The notes under the pieces are model-generated. The model was not told the origin of the DNA. It saw nothing but the letters and a program-made list of their open reading frames with translations, and did no database searches. DNA of 64,000 nt from Betaproteobacteria bacterium (GTDB lineage: Bacteria; Pseudomonadota; Gammaproteobacteria; Burkholderiales; Usitatibacteraceae): the NCBI GenBank assembly GCA_016708825.1, contig JADJEZ010000010.1:99593-163592 (forward strand), written 5' to 3'. The position numbers and the translations under genes are program-made. Within the stretch, counting starts at the first letter, position 1. The number at the start of each line of letters is the position of its first letter. Positions 46,404 to 54,300 of the stretch are shown piece after piece.

Positions 46404-46417
46404 TTGATCGGCGTCAA
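46404..46417. promoter_or_regulatory. FNR box between fnr and hemN
   Basis: TTGATCGGCGTCAA is one base from a perfect FNR palindrome. Its centre is about 47 bp from the fnr ATG and 32 bp from the hemN ATG. A -10-like TACAAT (minus strand, 46377-46372) faces fnr, with the box at about -45, so autoregulation is plausible. Placement relative to hemN does not fit a simple class II promoter. Confidence 0.75.
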
Positions 46418-46442
46418 GGACCATGCATACCATTGACGCAAG

Positions 46443-47886
46443 ATGCGATCCATGCTCACGGCCGAGAACCCCGACACCGCCACCGCGCCGCCCCCGCAGA
46501 CGCTCCCGGCCCAGATCGACCTGGACCTGGTGCAGCGCTTCGACAAGCTCGGGCCCCGCTACACCAGCTATCCGACGGCGGACCGCTTCGTCGAGTCCTT
46601 CGGCGCACCATCCTTCGAGCAGGCCATGCGCACCCGCCACCTGGGCGGGGGCCGCGAGCCCCTCTCGCTCTACGTCCACCTGCCCTTCTGCAACACGATC
46701 TGCTTCTACTGCGGATGCAACAAGGTGGTCACGCGCGACAAGTCCCGTGCCGCCCGGTACCTGCACTACCTCGGCATGGAAATCGGGATGCAGGCGGCAC
46801 TCGCCGGCGACGCCCGCCGCGTCCGCCAGATGCACTGGGGGGGCGGTACGCCCACTTTCCTCGCCGACGAGGAGCTTCGCCAGGGTGTGGGACCTCCTGC
46901 GCACGAACTTCGACTTCTCCCCGGACGGCGAATACGCCATCGAGATCGATCCGCGCTCGTGCTCGCCGGAAACCATCCGCGTGCTGGCCGACCTGGGATT
47001 CAACCGCGCGAGCTTCGGCGTGCAGGATTTCGACCCCGCGGTGCAGCGCGCGGTGAACCGCATCCAGCCCTACGAGATGACGCGCGACATCGTGGCGGCC
47101 TCGCGCGCGAACGGCTTCAAGTCGCTCAACGTCGACCTGATCTACGGCCTGCCCAAGCAGAGCGTGTCGAGCTTCGCCGACACCGTCGAGCGCGTGCTCG
47201 AGCTGCGCCCCGACCGCATCGCGCTCTACAGCTACGCGCACCTGCCGCAGCGCTTCAAGCCGCAGCGGCGCATCCTCGACGTGGATCTCCCCAGCGCCGC
47301 GGAAAAGCTCTCCATCCTCGCGCGCGCCATCGAGCTCTTCAACCGCGCCGGCTACATCTACATCGGCATGGACCACTTCGCGCTGCCCGACGACGAGCTC
47401 GCCCGCGCCCGCGCAAGCGGCACGCTCACGCGCAACTTCCAGGGCTATACCGTCGGCCCCGACGGCGACATGCTGTCCTTCGGCGTCTCCGCCATCGGCA
47501 AGGTGGGCCCGACCTACAGCCAGAACGCGAAGGACCTGCCCGCCTATTACGAGACCCTCGACCAGGGAAAGCTCCCGGTCATCCGCGGGCTCGAACTCAG
47601 CGCCGACGATCTGCTGCGCCGCGAGATCATCGTCGCGCTGATGTGCCAGTTCAGCGTCTCCTTCGCCTCCATCGAGGAAGCGCACGGGGTGAAATTCGAC
47701 GATTACTTCGCCTGGGAGCTTGCCGCGCTCGAGGAATTCGAGGACCTGGGCCTCGTCGAGCGCAGGCCGGGCTGGGTCGCGGTGACGCCGAAGGGCCGCT
47801 TCTTCGTGCGCGCCATCGGCGCGGTCTTCGACCGCTACCTGCGGGCCGAGGACAAGGCCCGCGTGGCCTACTCCCGCATCATCTGA
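46443..47886 (+). CDS. hemN: Oxygen-independent coproporphyrinogen III dehydrogenase (one frameshift)
   Basis: About 480 residues through one shift at 46883-46885, where a surplus G breaks EELR/VWDLLRTNFDFSPDGEYAIEIDPR. This radical-SAM enzyme makes protoporphyrinogen IX without O2. Seen are LYVHLPFCNTICFYCGCNKVVTRD (CxxxCxxC cluster), MHWGGGTPTFL and NVDLIYGLPKQSV, with the HemN C-terminal domain (DLLRREIIVALMCQFSVSF). It is divergent from fnr, the usual FNR-controlled pair. Confidence 0.93.
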
Positions 47887-47911
47887 TCGCTCGCCGCGGC
47901 GGCGCCGCGCC

Positions 47912-48403
47912 TTACCGGGTAGTCGCCTCCGGCAGCTCCCGCTCCAGCCGCTGGGTGACGGTTTCGGCCACGATGCCCCGTTCGTCGAGCATCACGGAGA
48001 ATTCGGCCAGGTATCCCCAGGCGTCCCGGAACCGGTAGTCCCACGCCACCTGCCGCTTGTTCGGGAAATCGATCGTGCGCCACGGCGGGCCGATCAGGCG
48101 CTCGACTTCCGACCGCGAGGTCTTTCCCGCGGAGATGCGGCGAAAGCGGTCCTCGGTCAGGGCCTGTTCGAGGCGCGCGAGGCGCCCGTCGGGTGCGATG
48201 TATGCCATCGTGGTTTCCGTGCCCGCCGGGCCGTGCGGGAAGACGAGCTGGCGGGATCCGTCGCTTCCGACGAAGGCCATGGCCGGCTCCCCGAGCACCT
48301 CGCGCACCTTCCCCTCCGGCGACACGCCCGGCTCGAGGCTCAGGGCCGCGCATCCCGCCAGCATCACCGTGGCGAGGGCATAAAGGCCGTTTCGCAATCC
48401 CAT
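47912..48403 (-). CDS. Outer-membrane-type lipoprotein, BamE/OmlA-like fold possible
   Basis: 163 residues. The lipobox is LATVMLAGCAAL with Cys as the mature N-terminus. The mature part has two similar modules: SPEGKVREVLGEPAMAFVGSDGSRQLVFPHGPAGTETTM, and SRSEVERLIGPPWRTIDFPNKRQVAWDYRFRD. The second resembles SmpA/OmlA (BamE) repeats (S..EV...lG.P.......WdYrf). GGGAGG precedes the ATG at 48403. It is monocistronic and divergent from the Rieske fusion gene. Confidence 0.75.
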   Translation of the reverse strand: MGLRNGLYALATVMLAGCAALSLEPGVSPEGKVREVLGEPAMAFVGSDGSRQLVFPHGPAGTETTMAYIAPDGRLARLEQALTEDRFRRISAGKTSRSEVERLIGPPWRTIDFPNKRQVAWDYRFRDAWGYLAEFSVMLDERGIVAETVTQRLERELPEATTR

Positions 48404-48500
48404 GGACTCTCGCCTCCCTGCGTTCATGCGTTGCCCCTTATCATGCTCCGCATACGCCACGATTCGCCAACCCCCCACCGGAACTGCCGCAAACACGACC

Positions 48501-49133
48501 ATGAGCGACGCCCTGAACTACCTCGTCAAAGCGCGACCCGATGCGATCGGGCCGTACCTCGCCTTCCTGAAGGAGGCGGGTCGCCACCTCGACCCCAAGA
48601 CCCGGAACCTCATTTCCGTCATCACCAAGGTCCACTCGCAGACCCGGAACGGCTTAAAGCAGTATCTCGGGCGTGCGCTGCGGGAAGGTGCGACCCCCGA
48701 CGAGGTCCTCGACGCGCTGCTCATGGCCTTCCCCGCGCTCGGGCTCGCGAAGATCATCTGGGCGATAGACATCGTCCTGGAGATGAAGATCCCCGGCTTC
48801 GACCCGGAGAATCTCGGGGGAAAGGCGGTCGCGAAGTGGCACGACGTGGCGGCCCTCGCCGACCTGCCCGCGGACGGCGTGAAGCGCATCGAATCGGGGG
48901 ACCGCGGCCTCTTCATCCTGCGCACGCCCGCACAGGTCCGCGTCTACGACAGCCGCTGCCCGCACCAGGTGACCAACATCCCGGAACTCGCGATCCAGGG
49001 GCGCACGCTCACGTGTCCCAAGCACGAATGGGCCTTCGATCTCGAGACCGGCGAATGCATCGCCAAGGGCACGAGTCCGCTCAACCGGCTCGAGCACCGC
49101 GTCACCGGCGACCGGCTCGAGGTGCGCTGGTAG
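48501..49133 (+). CDS. Carboxymuconolactone-decarboxylase-like / Rieske 2Fe-2S fusion protein
   Basis: 210 residues. Residues about 1-100 are a helical CMD/AhpD-like domain (LDPKTRNLISVITKVHSQTRNGLKQYLGRALREGATPDEVLDALLMAFPALG). The CxxC pair of AhpD peroxidases is absent. Residues about 108-210 form a Rieske ferredoxin-like domain with both boxes intact: Cys153-Pro-His155 and Cys172-Pro-Lys-His175 (TCPKHEWAFDLETGEC). No signal peptide, so it is probably cytoplasmic. I know no characterised protein with this architecture. It lies between a lipoprotein gene and convergent sat, whose longest reading overlaps its 3' end. Confidence 0.85.
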   Translation: MSDALNYLVKARPDAIGPYLAFLKEAGRHLDPKTRNLISVITKVHSQTRNGLKQYLGRALREGATPDEVLDALLMAFPALGLAKIIWAIDIVLEMKIPGFDPENLGGKAVAKWHDVAALADLPADGVKRIESGDRGLFILRTPAQVRVYDSRCPHQVTNIPELAIQGRTLTCPKHEWAFDLETGECIAKGTSPLNRLEHRVTGDRLEVRW

Positions 49134-50424
49134 CCACGGAATCCTGCGAGCGGCTTCCGGGATTGCCGCGAAGGCTTGCGCGGCGGTCGGGCGAACTCCT
49201 GAATCCGGGCGGGACTAGCGGGCCGAATGCCCCTGCAAGCTTCACCTCGACCTTTTCCGTGAGCCCCGCGTAGTACGCGCGCAGGATCTCGAGCACTTCG
49301 GGGCGGCTGAACTCCGCCGGCACCTCAGCGCCCTCCGAGAGCCATTTGCGCAGCTTCGTTCCCGACACCAGCAGCCGGTCGCCGTCGCCATGCGGGCAGG
49401 TGCGCGCCGAGGCCATCCAGCCGCACTGGTAGCACCAGAATGTCCAGTCGATCTTGAGCGCCTCGGTCTCCAGCGCGCCGCGGGGGATCTCGTCGAAGAT
49501 ATGGTGGGCGTCGAAGGGGCCGTAGTAGCTCCCGACTCCTGCGTGGTCGCGCCCGACGATCTGGTGCGAGCAGCCGTAGTTCTGCCGGAAGAGCGCGTGC
49601 AGGAGCGCCTCCCTCGGGCCCGCGTAGCGCATGTCGAGGGGATAGCCCGCCTGCACCACGGACTTGCCGACGAAGTACTTCTCCGTGAGAACCGCTATGG
49701 CCTGGGTGCGCACGTCTGCCGGGATGTCGCCGGGCTTGAGGTTCCCCAGGAGCGAGTGGATGAGCACGCCGTCGCACACCTCGATCGCGACCTTCGCCAG
49801 GTACTCGTGGGAGCGGTGCATCGGGTTTCGCGTCTGGAACGCAGCCACCTTCGACCATCCCAGCCGCTCGAACTCGGCTCTCGTTTCCGCGGGCGTCATG
49901 AAGAGCGCGCCGTACTTCGCCTTGAAGCCGCCGTCGGAGAGCACCTTCACGGGGCCGGCGAGATTCACCTCGCCCTGGCTCATCACCATCTGCACGCCGG
50001 GATGCTCCGCATCCGTGGTGCGAAAAACGGCTGCGCACTCGTGCGCCTTGTCGATGGCGTACTTCTCGGTGACGAGCATCGTCGCGAGGAGCGAGCCGTC
50101 GTCCGGGTCCAGGAGCGCCAACTCGCGGCCGACGGCGATGGCCGAGGCCTGGTCCGCAGCCGCGGAGAGGGTGATCGGGATGGGCCAGAAGAGGCCCGAG
50201 GCGGTGCGCATGCCGTCGCAGACGCCCTGCCAGTCGGCGTGGGTCATGAAGCCCTCGAGCGGCGTGAAACCGCCGATCCCGAGCATGATGAGGTCGCCCT
50301 TCTCGCGCGAGCTCACGGTCAGCTTCGTGAATTGCTGCGCGCGGGCCCTTTCGGCCGCCGCCGCGTCGCCGGCGAGCGCCAGCGGGCGCAGTGCCGCGCC
50401 TCCGTGGGGTTTTACCAGGGCCAT
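49102..50424 (-). CDS. sat: Sulfate adenylyltransferase (ATP sulfurylase)
   Basis: The dissimilatory-type Sat: LIMLGIGGFTPLEGFMTHADW, catalytic AAFQTRNPMHRSHEYLAKVA (QxRNP and HxxH-like), VGRDHAGVGSYYGPFDAHHIFDEI, and ISGTKLRKWL-type VSGTKLRKWLSEGAEVPAEFSRPEVLEILR. In sulfur oxidisers it runs APS + PPi to ATP + sulfate. The normal core ends near YYAGLTEKVEVKLAG; beyond that the frame gives an Arg/Ser-rich 40-residue tail. Dropping one base in the CCCC at 49230-49233 would give AGHSAR and a stop at 49215. GGAGG precedes the ATG. Confidence 0.95.
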   Translation of the reverse strand: MALVKPHGGAALRPLALAGDAAAAERARAQQFTKLTVSSREKGDLIMLGIGGFTPLEGFMTHADWQGVCDGMRTASGLFWPIPITLSAAADQASAIAVGRELALLDPDDGSLLATMLVTEKYAIDKAHECAAVFRTTDAEHPGVQMVMSQGEVNLAGPVKVLSDGGFKAKYGALFMTPAETRAEFERLGWSKVAAFQTRNPMHRSHEYLAKVAIEVCDGVLIHSLLGNLKPGDIPADVRTQAIAVLTEKYFVGKSVVQAGYPLDMRYAGPREALLHALFRQNYGCSHQIVGRDHAGVGSYYGPFDAHHIFDEIPRGALETEALKIDWTFWCYQCGWMASARTCPHGDGDRLLVSGTKLRKWLSEGAEVPAEFSRPEVLEILRAYYAGLTEKVEVKLAGAFGPLVPPGFRSSPDRRASLRGNPGSRSQDSVATSAPRAGRR

Positions 50425-50469
50425 CGTGCCTCCTGTGGTGGGTTTGTCTTCAATCGGGTTTCGCCGGCC

Positions 50470-51447
50470 CTAGGCCACGGCCTGGTAGTAGAGGTTCTGC
50501 GGGTGGTTGGCTTCCGCGAAGAAGAACCAGCGCTCCGCCATGAGGCCGGCCATCTGCGCCACGACGGCCACGCTCAGCACGGCGGACGACCCGGTCGCGA
50601 AATGCGCGGCGACCAGGGCCGCCGGAATCGCGAATGCGAACAGGAGGAAGATCCACCGCACCGAGCGCACCAGCGACATCGCCTGTCCATGGAAAAACTC
50701 GCGGGTGTTGAACGACCCCGCGGTGAAGCCCTGCGTGATCTGCCGGATGACGGGGTGGCGCACGCCGATCGCGGTCTGCACCGTGCTCACCGGCCTGAGT
50801 CTCGCATTGCGCACGAGCGAGGCGCCCCGCGAAATCGCGCCCAGCGCGGTGAACGCCAGCGCCCAGCCCGCGAAGAAGCCGGCTTCCGCGGGGGCGAGTG
50901 CCGCCGCCAGCGCCGCCGCCAGCGTGAACCCGGACGCGGTGCCGAGCAGGATGTAGTTGGCCACGGTGAGCGGGCTGTGCCATTCGCGCAGGAACTTAAG
51001 GCACGCGTAGATCATTGCCGTGCAGACGTAGAGGGCGAACGCGAAGAGCGAGCCGGCCACGCCGATGGCCACGCTCGCGTCTACCGACGCGCCGCCGGCG
51101 AGATGCAGGAGCACGGGGTTGAAGCCGGTCAGGTGCGCCGCTGCGTAGAGGAAGACCGTGCCCATGAACGCCGGCAGCACGATCACCTCGCGAGAAAGCC
51201 ACGAGGTGCGCCACATCGCGGCCGAGCGCCAGGCGCGCTCGGGGCGGCCGAGGTGGAAGAAGGAGGCTACGAGCCCGGCGCCCAGCAGCGCGAGCGAGAC
51301 CGCCGCGGCGGGCCCGTACAGGCCCTTCGCGTCCTGCGACAGCACGCCCAGCAGCGCATAGGCCTGGTGCGTGAAGGTCGCCAGGAACAGCCCCTGCCCC
51401 GCACCGAGCAGGGTGGTCAGCAGGATCACGGAGAACGCGGGGCGCAT
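50470..51447 (-). CDS. soeC: DmsC/SoeC-type membrane anchor subunit
   Basis: 325 residues with eight predicted membrane helices. It matches the DmsC family quinone-interacting anchor of molybdopterin oxidoreductases (HLGRPERAWRSAAMWRTSWLSREV is a family hallmark). Together with the iron-sulfur subunit upstream it fits the SoeBC part of cytoplasmic sulfite-quinone oxidoreductase. The ATG is 9 bp downstream of the soeB stop. The sequence ends NHPQNLYYQAVA, as in SoeC/DmsC proteins. Confidence 0.85.
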   Translation of the reverse strand: MRPAFSVILLTTLLGAGQGLFLATFTHQAYALLGVLSQDAKGLYGPAAAVSLALLGAGLVASFFHLGRPERAWRSAAMWRTSWLSREVIVLPAFMGTVFLYAAAHLTGFNPVLLHLAGGASVDASVAIGVAGSLFAFALYVCTAMIYACLKFLREWHSPLTVANYILLGTASGFTLAAALAAALAPAEAGFFAGWALAFTALGAISRGASLVRNARLRPVSTVQTAIGVRHPVIRQITQGFTAGSFNTREFFHGQAMSLVRSVRWIFLLFAFAIPAALVAAHFATGSSAVLSVAVVAQMAGLMAERWFFFAEANHPQNLYYQAVA

Positions 51448-51456
51448 GGCGAGCCT

Positions 51457-52188
51457 CTACCAGGTGACCGCGTCGTCTAGCGTAGGCTCGCCCTTGGCGG
51501 GACGGGGCTGCTGGCGGTCGACCTTGAGGGGGTTGTCGGCGCGCTCGAGTTCGTCGGCGTGGATGTTCACGCGGGTCTTGCGCCGCGGCAGGTAGTGGTT
51601 GGCGGGATGAGTGCCCCACTCGGGCATCAGGGGATAGCCCCCTTCCTCGCGGATCGCCCGGGAGACTTCGCTCTCCGGATCGTGGATGTCGCCGAAGAGC
51701 CGCGCGGAGGTCGGGCAGGCCATCACGCAGGCGGGCTTCCGGTCCCGGGGCTCGAGCGACTGGTCGTAGATGCGGTCGACGCACAGGGTGCACTTCTTCA
51801 TCACCTTGTTCCGGTCGTCCAGCTCGCGCGCGCCGTAGGGACAGGCCCAGGCGCAGTACTTGCAGCCTATGCACTTGTCCAGGTCCACCAGGACGATGCC
51901 GTCCTCCTTGCGCTTGTGGGACGCCCCCGTCGGGCAGACCGGGACGCAGGGCGGGTCCTCGCAGTGCAGGCAGGATTTCGGGAAGTGCACCGTCTCCGTG
52001 GCTGGGAAGGTGCCCACCTCGTAGGTCTGCACGCGGTTGAAGAACGTGCCCGCGTACTGCTCGCCGTAGGCCTGCGTGTCCGGGAGCGGCCCGGCCGAGC
52101 CCGAGGTATTCCACTCCTTGCAGCTCGTGACGCAGGCGTGGCAGCCCACGCAGACGTTCAGGTCGATGACCAGGGCGAGCTGCGTCAT
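51457..52188 (-). CDS. soeB: 4Fe-4S electron-transfer subunit (SoeB/DmsB type)
   Basis: 243 residues with four ferredoxin clusters: CVGCHACVTSCKEWN, CEDPPCVPVCPTGAS, CIGCKYCAWACPYGARELD and CTLCVDRI...KPACVMACPT. This is the electron-transfer subunit of a DMSO-reductase-family enzyme, shuttling between the molybdenum subunit and the SoeC anchor. The usual soeA gene should lie just upstream, but the space before the ATG at 52188 holds only a regulatory gap and the divergent kinase gene, so no catalytic subunit is present here. Confidence 0.87.
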   Translation of the reverse strand: MTQLALVIDLNVCVGCHACVTSCKEWNTSGSAGPLPDTQAYGEQYAGTFFNRVQTYEVGTFPATETVHFPKSCLHCEDPPCVPVCPTGASHKRKEDGIVLVDLDKCIGCKYCAWACPYGARELDDRNKVMKKCTLCVDRIYDQSLEPRDRKPACVMACPTSARLFGDIHDPESEVSRAIREEGGYPLMPEWGTHPANHYLPRRKTRVNIHADELERADNPLKVDRQQPRPAKGEPTLDDAVTW

Positions 52189-52443
52189 GGCATCCGGCTC
52201 GCGCGCGCACGCATGGGGAACGGACCTTCCGGGAAAACCCTATGGGGAGATCGTCTATTACCGCAGCTAGGGGCTTGCACTGTCTATTACCGAAAGGGGG
52301 AACGTCCCCCTACCCACATGGGGGGAGTCCGCGGGTGGGGGTCCGGGCCATCGTGCCCGATTTCTCGTAGAATTGTCATTGCCGCAACAGATCGAGGCCC
52401 GCGAAACACGGCCCGGCGGCTCCCACCCGGAGAAAGCCAGCGC
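52189..52443. promoter_or_regulatory. Divergent regulatory region soeB / sensor kinase
   Basis: This 255-bp gap holds a direct repeat GTCTATTACCG (52253-52263 and 52282-52292, 29 bp start to start, near three helical turns). It also holds a perfect GGGGG-AACGT-CCCCC inverted repeat (52296-52310), whose CCCCC can alternatively pair with the GGGGG run beginning about 52320. TAGAAT at 52368-52373 is a -10 candidate for the kinase gene without a recognisable -35, which suggests activator-dependent transcription. GGAGA precedes the kinase GTG. Confidence 0.5.
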
Positions 52444-53643
52444 GTGACGAGGAAGCCGCCTGAATCCAGTCCCGTCAAGGGGTGCGCCCCAGGGCCCGCC
52501 CTGGCGCCGCTCGGCACGCCCACGGACATGGTCTGCGACATCGTGGCCAGCCCGGCGCTTCACGCCCTCCTCGAACGCGGCCTGAAGGCGATCGTCGCCC
52601 TCACGGGCGCCCGCGGGGGGGTCATCCGCCTCGTGCCTCCCGCCGGCGGGCCCATGAAGCTCGTCTGCTCGGTCGGATTGCCGGACGATGCCCTCGCCCA
52701 CGAGGACCTGGTCGATGCCGGCTGCGGCATGTGCGGCGCGGCACTGCGCACGGACGACGTGCAGGTGGAGGATGCCTCGCTCGCTTGCGCGCGGCGCATG
52801 GGCGTCTTCGCCACGGGGCCCGATACCGGCCCGATGCTGGCGATTCCCCTGCACTGCCGGGGCGAGACGATGGGCGTCTTCAACCTGTTCTTCGGCCAGT
52901 CCGCGCGCCTGCCCTCCGACATCATGGGGCTGCTCGGCCCGGTCTCCGAGATGCTCGACCTGGTCCTCGACAACGCGCTCCTCGAGCAGGAACGCCTCGA
53001 GAGCTCCCTTTCCGCCGAGCGCCAGATGTTCGCGAGCGAGATCCACGACTCGCTCGCCCAGGGGCTCGCCTTCATGCGCATGCGCATGAGCCTGCTGCAG
53101 GACGCGATCCGCGAGCGCGACACGGGCCACGCGCTCAAGTATTTCCGCGACATCCAGGAGTCCCTCGGGGAGGCCCACGCGGGGCTTCGCGAGCTCATCA
53201 CCCATTTCCGCCAGCCGCTCGACAGCCAGGGGCTGGTGCACGCCCTCGAGAACACCGCCCGCAGCTTCCACAATCGCACGGGCGTGGCCCTGCGCATCGA
53301 GAACCGCGCACGCGACCTGCGCCTGCCCGCCGAGCAGGAGGCCCAGGTCTTCCAGATCGTGCGCGAGGCCCTGGCCAACGTGATCAAGCACGCGGGAGCG
53401 AGCAACGCGCGCGTGGTGCTCGAGCGCACCGCCACGTCGCTCAGGGTGAGCGTCGAGGACGACGGGACGGGCGCACGCATCGCCCGGCGCCGTTCGGGCT
53501 CCGCGCCGGACGAGCATTACGGGGTGGAGATCATGCGCGAGCGCGCCCGGAGGATCGGCGGGCGCCTGCGCATCGTGAGCGCGCCGGGCAAGGGAACGCA
53601 GGTGAGCCTGTCCATTCCCCAGGGCCCCGCGGCCCCGGACTGA
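52444..53643 (+). CDS. Cytoplasmic GAF-domain sensor histidine kinase (NarX/NreB type)
   Basis: 399 residues with no membrane helix. A GAF-like domain (about 35-185) contains Cys94 and Cys97 (AGCGMCGA) and Cys115 (SLACARRMG), a possible metal or Fe-S site. The HisKA_3 segment has the phospho-acceptor His201 in ASEIHDSLAQGLAFMRMRMSL. The ATPase part has REALANVIKHAG (N box), VEDDGTGARI (G1) and GVEIMRERARRIGGRLRI. This is the C-terminal half of NarX-type kinases without their nitrate-sensing periplasmic part. It is paired with the response regulator 3 bp downstream. Signal unknown. Confidence 0.88.
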   Translation: MTRKPPESSPVKGCAPGPALAPLGTPTDMVCDIVASPALHALLERGLKAIVALTGARGGVIRLVPPAGGPMKLVCSVGLPDDALAHEDLVDAGCGMCGAALRTDDVQVEDASLACARRMGVFATGPDTGPMLAIPLHCRGETMGVFNLFFGQSARLPSDIMGLLGPVSEMLDLVLDNALLEQERLESSLSAERQMFASEIHDSLAQGLAFMRMRMSLLQDAIRERDTGHALKYFRDIQESLGEAHAGLRELITHFRQPLDSQGLVHALENTARSFHNRTGVALRIENRARDLRLPAEQEAQVFQIVREALANVIKHAGASNARVVLERTATSLRVSVEDDGTGARIARRRSGSAPDEHYGVEIMRERARRIGGRLRIVSAPGKGTQVSLSIPQGPAAPD

Positions 53644-53646
53644 GCC

Positions 53647-54300
53647 ATGAGCGACACACCCATCCGCGTCGTACTGATCGATGACCACGGGCTCTGCCGC
53701 CGAGGGCTCGCGGAACTCCTCGAGCACCGCGCCGGAATCCGCGTGGTCGGCGCGACCGGCGAGCCCGAGGCCGCGCTTCGCCTGGTGCACGAGCTGAAGC
53801 CGGATCTCCTGATCATGGACCTGCGCATGCCCGCCATGCACGGCTTCTCGCTCCTGAAGCGGATCCGGGACGAGGGACTCGAGACCCCGGTGGTGATCCT
53901 CACGATGTGCGACTCGCACGAGGACCTGGCCAACGCGCTGCGCGCCGGCGTGCGCGGCTACCTGCTGAAGGACATGGATCCCGATGATGTCGTGGACTCC
54001 ATCCGGCGGGCGCTGCGCGGGGAGCTCGTCGTGGCCCCGGCCATGGCCACCAAGCTCACCCACCTGCTGGGCGCCCACTCCGGTCGCGAGGAGGGCCGCG
54101 CCCTCACCGAGCGCGAGCTGGAGATCCTGGGCTACATCGCCCAGGGTCTGAGCAACAAGGGCATCGCCAAGGCGCTCGACATCAGCCACGACACCGTGAA
54201 GCTGCACGTGCGCCATATCCTCTCGAAGCTGAACCTCAGTTCGCGCGTCGAAGCCGCCGTCTACGCGGTCGGCCGCAAGTTCTCCGGCTCGACGCACTGA
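53647..54300 (+). CDS. NarL/FixJ-type response regulator
   Basis: 217 residues. Receiver domain with IDDHGLCRRGLAELL and the phospho-Asp58 in LLIMDLRMPAMHG. The LuxR-type helix-turn-helix is LTERELEILGYIAQGLSNKGIAKALDISHDTVKLHVRHILSKL. It is the cognate partner of the upstream kinase and lies between soe/sat and dsr genes, so either block may be its target. The last 40 bp overlap the convergent methyltransferase gene. Confidence 0.95.
   Translation: MSDTPIRVVLIDDHGLCRRGLAELLEHRAGIRVVGATGEPEAALRLVHELKPDLLIMDLRMPAMHGFSLLKRIRDEGLETPVVILTMCDSHEDLANALRAGVRGYLLKDMDPDDVVDSIRRALRGELVVAPAMATKLTHLLGAHSGREEGRALTERELEILGYIAQGLSNKGIAKALDISHDTVKLHVRHILSKLNLSSRVEAAVYAVGRKFSGSTH

Noticed and set aside
51559..52443. 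Extended N-terminus for the kinase gene (open frame continues back to 51559)
   Set aside because: It would run through soeB on the opposite strand and the promoter region. The GTG at 52444 has a good ribosome-binding site and gives the expected GAF-kinase length.
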